Below, piece by piece: positions 1-5,473 of a stretch of DNA of 9,004 nt. The notes beneath the pieces are model-generated. The model searched no databases. It was not told where the DNA came from and saw only the letters and a program-made list of their open reading frames with translations. Made by a program: the position numbers and the translations under genes. Each line of letters opens with the position of its first letter. Positions within the stretch are counted from its first letter, which is position 1. Origin of the DNA: Thermoflexales bacterium (GTDB lineage Bacteria; Chloroflexota; Anaerolineae; B4-G1; SLSP01); contig SLSP01000496.1 of NCBI GenBank assembly GCA_007130345.1, positions 1 to 9,004 of the forward strand, read 5' to 3'.

Positions 1-1435
1 GATACGTCTCCTGGATGCGCGCGTCCACGCCGGGATACTCGCGGTTCTGGTTCTGATCGTTCCAGTTGAGTTGATTCGCGTTGTATGGTGGGTTGCCGAT
101 GATGACCGAGATTTTGCGCTGGTTCTGGCGGCGGATGCGGGCCAGGTTCTCGGCGGAGATGTCAAACATCGCGTACTGCTTGCCCTCGTAGCCGAAACCC
201 AGGTTGTCCAGCGTGTCCACAAAGCAGATGTTGTCGAAGGAGCGATACTCGCCCATTTTCTGCGCGTAGGTGTACTCGATGTTCAGATTGGCGATGTAAT
301 AGGGCAGAATGGCAACTTCGTTGCAATGGATTTCGTCCGCGTATTTGCGCGGGAGGCGATGAGTGGGGAGATGCTCGATGATCTCGGTGATGAACGTGCC
401 CGTCCCGGTGGCGGGATCCAGAATTTCGACGCCGGCATCGGCCAAGAAGCAGCCAAAGTGCTCGTAAACCAGGTGATCGGCGGCCTCGACCATAAAACGC
501 ACGATTTCGCCCGGCGTGTAGACGATGCCCAGGCGATCCGCGCCCGCCGGATTGTACGCCTGGTAGAAGTTCTCGTACACGGCTTTGAGGAACCGCTGTT
601 TCTCATGATGGTTGATAATCTCGGCGGCGGCGGCCTTGATCGCTTGCGCGTACCCGGCGATGCGCCGCTCGATATTGCGGCGGATGTCGCCCGTGTAAAA
701 CGTCCCCGTGATGCGGTACAGTTCGCGGGCCACGTTGTTCTCGCGGTGGAACTGCGCGTCGTCAAAGATGGTCACGAAGATGTCCTCGGTCAGGATATGC
801 TGGATGATCATCTCGCGCACGTCGGCCATCACCAGATGCGGGTTGATGGACTCGTGGCACACCTTGAGGAAGTCAGCGCGGGCCTGCCGGAAAGCCGGGT
901 TAGTTGTGGCCTGAGCCTCGATAGTCTCGCGCAACATCTCCAGCAAGCCGGGCAAGTCCTCCTTGAACGTCTCGATGGCGGCACGGAAGCCTTGCACGCG
1001 GGGCGGTTCGTAGTGAACGAACGTGTTCAACACATTGTGCAGCGCGGCGGCGTCACTGAAGGCCGCGCGCGCCACCTCGATGCCGTCCTGAATCAGCACC
1101 GCCGTCTGGCTGTCCTCGAAGAGAATGTTGGTCTGCGGATAGCCTTTGTCAAACTTATCCGCGATCTCGGCGGCCAGATCGTCGTACTGATCCTTGCTCT
1201 CCCAATAGCCCCAATCCTGGCGCAGCGCGTCCTTGAGCGTGCCGTCGGGCCGGACGGTGGTGCCGTGGGGCGTCTTGTACTCCAACTCAGCAATCAGTTC
1301 CAGCCCGGTCTCGGCGCAATAGTCTTCCAGCAGCCTTTGCATGGCGAACCGAATGGCGCTTTCGTTGCGCGATCCGCCATAGCGAACGATTCTCTCGACT
1401 TTGGTAACGTAACGTTGAATGGCTTCCAGAGACAT
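1..1435 (-). CDS. Type IIG/ISP-like fused restriction endonuclease and N6-adenine DNA methyltransferase, N-terminal part (cut by window edge)
   Basis: Reading the minus strand from ATG at 1435 gives 478 codons with no stop, running off the left edge. Residues 1-110 look like a PD-(D/E)XK nuclease: P63-D64-G65, then E79-S80-K81 in a GYWESKD context. A mostly helical linker follows (about 110-300). The methyltransferase begins near 300, with AdoMet-binding motif I LDPATGTGTF at 339-348 and catalytic motif IV NPPY at 448-451, which marks amino-group (N6-adenine) methylation. The residues after NPPY (NANQ, then DQNQNR, then a DARIQETY-like end) resemble type ISP (LlaBIII-like) enzymes. Those normally carry a helicase between nuclease and methylase; none is visible here, so the order is closer to single-chain type IIG enzymes. 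Such proteins methylate a recognition site and cut unmodified DNA. The target-recognition domain should lie beyond the window. The start is supported by SD AGGAAG (1446-1451) and the promoter at 1473-1499. Family assignment is strong; the IIG versus ISP subtype is inference. Confidence 0.9.
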   Translation of the reverse strand, partial: MSLEAIQRYVTKVERIVRYGGSRNESAIRFAMQRLLEDYCAETGLELIAELEYKTPHGTTVRPDGTLKDALRQDWGYWESKDQYDDLAAEIADKFDKGYPQTNILFEDSQTAVLIQDGIEVARAAFSDAAALHNVLNTFVHYEPPRVQGFRAAIETFKEDLPGLLEMLRETIEAQATTNPAFRQARADFLKVCHESINPHLVMADVREMIIQHILTEDIFVTIFDDAQFHRENNVARELYRITGTFYTGDIRRNIERRIAGYAQAIKAAAAEIINHHEKQRFLKAVYENFYQAYNPAGADRLGIVYTPGEIVRFMVEAADHLVYEHFGCFLADAGVEILDPATGTGTFITEIIEHLPTHRLPRKYADEIHCNEVAILPYYIANLNIEYTYAQKMGEYRSFDNICFVDTLDNLGFGYEGKQYAMFDISAENLARIRRQNQRKISVIIGNPPYNANQLNWNDQNQNREYPGVDARIQETY

Positions 1436-1472
1436 AGGTTGGGGACTTCCTTTTTGGGTATGGGTTATTGCT

Positions 1473-1499
1473 ATTATAGGGGATCCTGCGTGGTGTCAA
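1473..1499 (-). promoter_or_regulatory. Sigma70-type promoter of the restriction-modification gene
   Basis: On the minus strand there is a perfect -35 hexamer TTGACA (plus 1494-1499) and a perfect -10 hexamer TATAAT (plus 1473-1478). The spacer is 15 nt, shorter than the usual 17, which may lower its strength. Transcription would start near 1466, leaving a leader of about 30 nt that contains the SD AGGAAG (1446-1451), 10 nt before the ATG at 1435. No operator is obvious. Confidence 0.65.
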
Positions 1500-1506
1500 T
1501 TAGGCG

Positions 1507-1532
1507 GGCCGGAAGCGGAGGGGCTTCCGGCC
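1507..1532. repeat. GC-rich 9-bp hairpin between divergent genes
   Basis: GGCCGGAAG (1507-1515) pairs perfectly with CTTCCGGCC (1524-1532) around an 8-nt loop. No run of T follows on the plus strand, and A/T content beyond it on the minus strand is modest, so it is not a standard Rho-independent terminator. It lies just upstream of the -35 of the left gene (1494-1499) and might insulate the two divergent units. Its function is unknown. Confidence 0.5.
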
Positions 1533-1573
1533 TATATGTGAAGGGGGGGGCTAACGGTAGGGTTCAGCACTGG

Positions 1574-1646
1574 GCGTCATCCTGAGCGTAGTCGAAGGGT
1601 CTCTGGCCCTCACGTTGAGATTCCTCGGCTATGCTCGGAATGACGC
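1574..1646. repeat. Imperfect inverted repeat, intergenic hairpin element
   Basis: The left arm 1574-1603 (starts GCGTCATCCTGAGC) and right arm 1617-1646 (ends GCTCGGAATGACGC) are inverted copies matching at 23 of 30 positions around a 13-nt loop. Read as plus-strand RNA, five of the seven differences become G-U wobble pairs, so a long hairpin could form on that strand. The look of the sequence (GTCATCCTGAGC...GTCGAAGG) is like intergenic repeats I have met in many unrelated environmental genomes; that is recollection, not a search result. Confidence 0.7.
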
Positions 1647-1722
1647 CTCGCCACCATCCGGCGAAATCCAAAAGCGTCGGCATGATTTTGACACCTGACG
1701 TTTCACGCCTGACGCCCCCCGG

Positions 1723-1750
1723 TTGCATACTCCCTTATTTGAGCTATCAT
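1723..1750 (+). promoter_or_regulatory. Possible promoter of the histidine kinase gene
   Basis: A -10-like TATCAT (1745-1750, one mismatch to consensus) lies 16 nt after a weak -35-like TTGCAT (1723-1728, three mismatches). Transcription would start near 1757, giving a leader of about 120 nt before the ATG at 1880. The -10 sits in the loop of an inverted repeat (1732-1759). The weak -35 would suit an activated or alternative-sigma promoter. This is a tentative call. Confidence 0.35.
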
Positions 1751-1759
1751 AAGTAAGGG
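1732..1759. repeat. Inverted repeat overlapping the candidate kinase promoter
   Basis: CCCTTATTT (1732-1740) and AAGTAAGGG (1751-1759) are inverted, with 8 of 9 positions matching and the ninth a G-T pair. They flank a 10-nt spacer that contains the candidate -10. The dimension (28 bp with two half-sites about 19 bp centre to centre) is compatible with an operator for a dimeric regulator, or a short hairpin in RNA. No specific regulator can be named. Confidence 0.45.
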
Positions 1760-1879
1760 TCGTGTCAACTTGAACATAGGCGCGAGCGCAGAAGCCTAGC
1801 CGATGACGATGCGTTTCAACATGACACGGACTGGATCAACACAACCGTCGGGGTTCACGGGTTCTTCAGGAGAGCAAGC

Positions 1880-3814
1880 ATGGAATCAACACGTATTTTG
1901 GTCTATAGCAGAGATGCCGCGTTATTGCCGGAGTTGGCCCCTCTGCTACCCGATAGCTATGACACGATCAGTCTTGCAACGCCGCCTGAGTTGCAAGAAG
2001 CTTTGGACACCCCAGGTCTGGCGCTGCTGATTCTCGATGCGCGGCATGATGACGCCGCCGAGGTGCTGGCCTTGCTGCGAGAACAGGGCCTCCAGGCGGC
2101 GTTGTTGGCTATCGTCGCGGATCCTCTGCCGCTCTCTCTGGCGACGGCCCTGCTGCCCTTACGACCTTACGCGATGCTCGCTCTGCCGATTGCGCAGCCG
2201 GCTACGGCGCGCATCATTATCGAGGCCCTGGCCCATAGCCGACAACGCGCGCAACGCCGCCACATCACCTACAATCTCTCCGAGGCGAATCAGCGCCTCA
2301 ATCAGCGGTTGCAAGAACTGAACACGATCTACACGATAGGCAAATCGGTAGCCTCTACGCTCGAAGTGGATGGCGTGTTGGAGCGCATCGTGAGCGCGTC
2401 GGTCAATTTGACGCAGGCCGAAGAGGGCTTTATCTTGCTCAGGGAGAACGACACCCTCTACCTGCGCATCGCCAAGAATATGAACGAGGCCATCGCCAAG
2501 CGCCTGTACGTTGAGGCGACCGACCCCATCGCCTGGCAAGTCATCCGTTCGGGACGCCCGACTATGCTACGCCGCGATACCAAAATCGCGACGGGGTATC
2601 TGGTGCGCGCGTTGCTTTACGTGCCCCTGCTGGCTCCGGGACGCGGTACGGTGGGCGTGTTGGGCGTGGTCAACTGCTCTAAGGAGCAGGCTTTCACCGA
2701 AAATCACCTCTTCGCCCTCTCCTCCATCGCGGATTTTGCCGCCATCGCCCTGGAAAACGCGCGACTCTTTAGCGCGGTCAGCACCGAGCGTTCTCGCGTG
2801 CGGGCTTTTCTCGAACACGCGACCGAGGCCATCATCGTCACCAATACCAGTAACCACTTGCTCCTGTGGAGCAACACAGCCGCGCAGATATTCGACATCC
2901 CCGCCGACGCGCAAGGGGCCCCTCTGGAGCGCTATGTGGCGAACACCGCCCTCCACGACATCTTCTATCACGCCAACGCGGAGTATCCCATGCTCCACAC
3001 CGAGGTGGAGTTGGGTAACGCCCGGACTTACAACGCCCAGTTGACCTCTGTGCCCGATGTGGGGCGCGTGGTGATTATGCAGGACATCACGCATCTCAAA
3101 GAACTGGATCGCCTCAAGTCCGAATTCGTCTCGACGGTCTCGCACGACCTGCGCACGCCCCTCACCACCGTCCAGGGCTACATCGAGCTATTGGAGCGCG
3201 TCGGCCCCTTGACCGAGATGCAGCAGAGCTTCATCGGGAAAGCCCGGCACAGCTTGAGCCACATCACCGCCCTGATCAGCGATCTGCTGGACATCGGACG
3301 CATCGAAGCCGGGTACGATCTGGAGATGCACCCGTGCAAGATCAACGACATCGTGCGGGAAGCGACGGACAGCTATCAGATCTACGCCGAGGAACAAGAC
3401 CTGCACCTCGTCACCGATCTGCCAGAACACCAGTTATGGGTGCAGGGAAATGCGCGGCGCTTGCGGCAAGTGCTCGAAAATCTGATGAGCAACGCCATCA
3501 AATACAATCAGCCGGGCGGCTGGGTGCGGGTGCGGGTGCGCCGCGATAACAGCCACGTCATCGTGCGGGTAGAGGACAGCGGCATCGGCATCCCGGTAGA
3601 AGAACAGCCGAAGATCTTTCAACGCTTCTACCGCGTCCACGCCCGCGAGACCGAAGCGGTTCAAGGTACTGGGCTGGGGTTATCCATCGTGAAGTCAGTC
3701 GCCGAGAAGCACAAAGGGCGCGTGTGGGTAGAAAGCGCGCCCGGCGAGGGCAGCACATTTGCTGTGGTCTTGCCGCTCCACGAGATGGAGACAGCAGCCG
3801 AAAGTTATGAGTAG
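1880..3814 (+). CDS. Cytoplasmic sensor histidine kinase: degenerate receiver-GAF-PAS-HisKA-HATPase
   Basis: 644 residues; the start has SD AGGAGAG (1868-1874), 5 nt before the ATG. Residues 5-120 have a receiver-like beta/alpha pattern with a candidate phosphoacceptor D53 (LLILDAR). However, the acidic pair after strand 1 (here VYSRD) and the usual Lys-Pro near strand 5 (here ALPIAQP) are missing, so this looks like a pseudo-receiver. A short coiled coil (about 130-150) leads into a GAF domain (150-300) and a PAS domain (305-410). The catalytic core is complete: H-box SHDLRTP with phosphorylated H422, N-box ENLMSN (533-538), G1 DSGIGIP, F-box IFQRFYR and G2 GTGLGLS (596-602). No membrane segment or signal peptide is visible, so it should sense an intracellular cue or a small ligand through GAF/PAS. 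No response regulator is adjacent, so it is an orphan kinase within this window and its target is unknown. Confidence 0.93.
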   Translation: MESTRILVYSRDAALLPELAPLLPDSYDTISLATPPELQEALDTPGLALLILDARHDDAAEVLALLREQGLQAALLAIVADPLPLSLATALLPLRPYAMLALPIAQPATARIIIEALAHSRQRAQRRHITYNLSEANQRLNQRLQELNTIYTIGKSVASTLEVDGVLERIVSASVNLTQAEEGFILLRENDTLYLRIAKNMNEAIAKRLYVEATDPIAWQVIRSGRPTMLRRDTKIATGYLVRALLYVPLLAPGRGTVGVLGVVNCSKEQAFTENHLFALSSIADFAAIALENARLFSAVSTERSRVRAFLEHATEAIIVTNTSNHLLLWSNTAAQIFDIPADAQGAPLERYVANTALHDIFYHANAEYPMLHTEVELGNARTYNAQLTSVPDVGRVVIMQDITHLKELDRLKSEFVSTVSHDLRTPLTTVQGYIELLERVGPLTEMQQSFIGKARHSLSHITALISDLLDIGRIEAGYDLEMHPCKINDIVREATDSYQIYAEEQDLHLVTDLPEHQLWVQGNARRLRQVLENLMSNAIKYNQPGGWVRVRVRRDNSHVIVRVEDSGIGIPVEEQPKIFQRFYRVHARETEAVQGTGLGLSIVKSVAEKHKGRVWVESAPGEGSTFAVVLPLHEMETAAESYE

Positions 3815-3857
3815 CCACGCGGCGCTTGCAAAGTCCCGCGACCATCATCAAAATCCG

Positions 3858-3872
3858 GCCTTTGCAAAAGGC
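3858..3872 (+). repeat. Small hairpin in the kinase-der spacer
   Basis: GCCTTT (3858-3863) and AAAGGC (3867-3872) form a perfect 6-bp stem with a 3-nt loop, extendable by CC/GG (3855-3856 with 3873-3874) past one bulged G. No T-run follows, so termination is unlikely. It sits 9 nt before the der SD and could influence mRNA processing or translation. The kinase and der are 77 nt apart and probably co-transcribed, as no promoter is obvious between them. Confidence 0.4.
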
Positions 3873-3891
3873 GGAGAAACCAGGAGCTAGT

Positions 3892-5277
3892 ATGCCAAAC
3901 CCTTTAGTGGCTATCGTGGGTCGCCCCAATGTGGGCAAGTCCACCCTATTCAACCGCATCATCGGGGAACGCAGAGCCGTAGTCAGTGAAATCCCCGGCA
4001 CGACACGAGATCGGATCATCGCTGAGGCCGAATGGGCCGACCGGGCCTTCTTAGTAGCCGATACCGGCGGCATCGAAATCCTACCCCCCACCGTAGAAAA
4101 GGGCCTGCGGCCCGTCTCCCACACGCCGCTGCTGGAAGATTCCGAACCGTTCATCCCGCAGATCCGCGCGCAAGCCGAGCAGGCCATCGACGCGGCGGAT
4201 CTGATCATCTTCCTCACGGACGCCCGCGCCGGGCTGACCGCCGCCGACCGCGAGGTAGCCGACCTGCTGCGCCGCACGCAAAAGCCCGTGCTGCTGGTGG
4301 TCAACAAAGTGGAAAGCGAGCGGCACGCGCAAGAGGCTTACGAGTTCTACGAGTTGGGCCTGGGCGATGTCCACACAGTATCGGCCATTCACGGCGATGG
4401 CGTGGGAGATTTGCTCGACCTGATCCTGGAAGAGTTGCCCCCTGCCGAGGAACAGCTCCCCGAAGAAGAAGAGGCGCCGCGCTTCGCCATCCTGGGCCGG
4501 CCCAACGTGGGCAAGTCATCGCTGCTGAACCGCCTGTTAGGCGAAGAGCGCGCCATCGTCAGCCCGGTCTCCGGCACCACCCGCGACGCGCTGGACACCG
4601 CCCTGCTGTGGGAAGATCAGCCACTCGTCCTCATCGACACCGCCGGTATTCGCCGGCGCGGGCGCATCGAGCGCGGCGTCGAGAAATACAGCGTCCTGCG
4701 GGCCGCGCGCTCGCTCCACCGCGCCGATGTGGCCCTCCTCCTCGTTGATGCCGTCGAAGGCGTGACCGCGCAAGATGCTCACATCGCCGGCATGATCGCC
4801 GACGAAGGCGTGAGCGTCGTCGTCCTGGTCAACAAGTGGGACGCCGTCACATCCGAAGTCCGCCAGAACAAGCGCGATTATGAGCTGTGGCTCCGCGACA
4901 CGCTCAAGTTCCTGAACTATGTGCCCATCCTCTTCATCTCCGCGCTCACCGGATCACGGGTAAAACAAGTGCTCCCCACCGCCCTCGACATCATGGCCGC
5001 CCGCTACCAACGCCTGCCCAACGGCCCACTCAACGATATGATCCAGGAAGCGCTGTCCGCGCACGCGCCGGCGAGCAAACGCGGCAAGCGACTCAGAGTC
5101 TACCGCGTCATCCAGGCCGATGTCGCCCCGCCCAACTTCATCTTCTTCGTGAACGATCCTAAACTGGTGCATTTCTCTTACCAACGGTACCTGGAAAATC
5201 GCATCCGCGAGATGTACCCCTTCCCCGGCACGCCGATTCGGATGACGTTCCGCAAGCACAAGAAAAGCAAAAGCTGA
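3892..5277 (+). CDS. der: Ribosome biogenesis GTPase Der (EngA)
   Basis: 461 residues. Der is an essential tandem-GTPase that acts in assembly of the 50S ribosomal subunit. The first G domain shows GRPNVGKST (10-18), GTTRD (36-40) and DTGG (57-60). The second shows GRPNVGKS (202-209), GTTRD, DTAG and NKWD (314-317). A KH-like C-terminal domain follows, ending in a basic tail (RKHKKSKS). The ATG at 3892 is preferred because SD AGGAG (3882-3886) lies 5 nt upstream and the G1 motif then starts at residue 10, as is usual; an in-frame TTG at 3826 would add 22 unrelated residues and has no good SD. Two oddities: G4 of the first domain is NKVE (138-141) rather than NKxD, and the stretch between DTGG and AEQAI is about 20 residues longer than in E. 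coli Der. All other motifs are intact, so it should be functional. Confidence 0.96.
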   Translation: MPNPLVAIVGRPNVGKSTLFNRIIGERRAVVSEIPGTTRDRIIAEAEWADRAFLVADTGGIEILPPTVEKGLRPVSHTPLLEDSEPFIPQIRAQAEQAIDAADLIIFLTDARAGLTAADREVADLLRRTQKPVLLVVNKVESERHAQEAYEFYELGLGDVHTVSAIHGDGVGDLLDLILEELPPAEEQLPEEEEAPRFAILGRPNVGKSSLLNRLLGEERAIVSPVSGTTRDALDTALLWEDQPLVLIDTAGIRRRGRIERGVEKYSVLRAARSLHRADVALLLVDAVEGVTAQDAHIAGMIADEGVSVVVLVNKWDAVTSEVRQNKRDYELWLRDTLKFLNYVPILFISALTGSRVKQVLPTALDIMAARYQRLPNGPLNDMIQEALSAHAPASKRGKRLRVYRVIQADVAPPNFIFFVNDPKLVHFSYQRYLENRIREMYPFPGTPIRMTFRKHKKSKS

Positions 5278-5292
5278 CGCTACTGAAAGCCG

Positions 5293-5315
5293 CCTAAAAA
5301 ATCCGATTTTTTAGG
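5293..5315. repeat. Perfect 11-bp palindrome after der, possible terminator
   Basis: Eleven-base arms (CCTAAAAAATC and GATTTTTTAGG) flank a single C, starting 15 nt after the der stop. It contains the 15-mer AAAAATCCGATTTTT (5297-5311), which also occurs at 5379-5393 (reverse complement) and 8829-8843. The 3' arm carries T6, but no separate T-tract follows, so it is at best an atypical, AT-rich, bidirectional terminator. It may equally be a partial or related copy of the 60-base element that lies 18 nt further on. Confidence 0.7.
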
Positions 5316-5333
5316 AACTTGATCCTACAGATA

Positions 5334-5393
5334 GATTTTTCGCGCGCGAATTTCATATAGATAGTAAGTCGCGTGTGGAAAAATCGGATTTTT
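5334..5393 (-). repeat. 60-base inverted element, left copy flanking the CHAT gene
   Basis: The reverse complement of this stretch matches 8829-8888 at 54 of 60 positions without gaps. Its gene-facing end carries AAAAATCCGATTTTT (as the complement, 5379-5393). The element is itself an imperfect palindrome: GATTTTTC near one end pairs with GAAAAATC at the other, and CGCGA pairs with TCGCG inside them. Similarity stops sharply on the gene-facing side and fades within about 15 bases on the outer side. No target-site duplication is visible. It may be a terminal inverted repeat of a cassette or one member of a dispersed REP/MITE-like family. Confidence 0.85.
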
Positions 5394-5432
5394 GGACTTT
5401 TTTCAGGGGCGTCAAAAGCCAGGAAAACGGCT

Positions 5433-5457
5433 GACAACGGACACATTCCCCGTTGTC
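5433..5457 (+). promoter_or_regulatory. Hairpin immediately upstream of the CHAT gene SD
   Basis: GACAACGG (5433-5440) and CCGTTGTC (5450-5457) are perfect inverted repeats around a 9-nt loop. The SD AAGGAG (5461-5466) begins 4 nt after the stem and the ATG follows 7 nt after the SD. The position suits either a DNA operator or an RNA hairpin that affects ribosome access. I see no convincing -35/-10 pair for this gene. Confidence 0.55.
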
Positions 5458-5473
5458 CACAAGGAGTTGACCT

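Larger units (their letters stand above)
1436..1879. other. Divergent intergenic region, no gene
   Basis: This 444-base stretch separates the minus-strand restriction-modification gene from the plus-strand kinase. I see no credible coding sequence in it. It holds the promoter and SD of the left gene, a GC-rich 9-bp hairpin (1507-1532), a 73-base imperfect inverted repeat (1574-1646), a short direct repeat of CCTGACG (in 1694-1714), a weak promoter with an overlapping inverted repeat (1723-1759), and the kinase SD. The plus-strand frame opening at ATG 1803 is out of frame with the kinase and shows no family features. Confidence 0.7.

Noticed and set aside
283..765. Minus-strand open frame within the methylase gene
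   Set aside because: It is a different minus frame from the true gene and is Arg/Ser/Thr-rich low-complexity, as expected of an out-of-frame shadow.
71..1585. Long plus-strand open frame (504 codons)
   Set aside because: It is antisense to the restriction-modification gene, whose minus-strand frame has clear nuclease and NPPY methylase motifs, SD and promoter. The plus frame has no family features and is a product of GC-rich codon structure.
1688..1693. Perfect TTGACA upstream of the kinase
   Set aside because: No -10-like hexamer 15-19 nt downstream, so it does not make a promoter.
1803..2030. Plus-strand frame overlapping the kinase start
   Set aside because: Out of frame with the kinase, no SD, no recognisable features; the kinase start at 1880 has a strong SD.
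3826..3891. TTG-started N-terminal extension of Der
   Set aside because: No good SD before 3826, the added 22 residues do not look like Der, and ATG 3892 has AGGAG at ideal spacing.
3558..4307. Minus-strand frame spanning the kinase end and der start
   Set aside because: Crosses two well-supported plus-strand genes and their spacer, with biased Ser/Arg composition and no motifs.
5379..5403. AT-rich hairpin followed by T6 as a Rho-independent terminator
   Set aside because: The stem is only A/T plus one C-G pair and a 4-nt gap separates it from the T-run; it is better explained as the end of the 60-base element.
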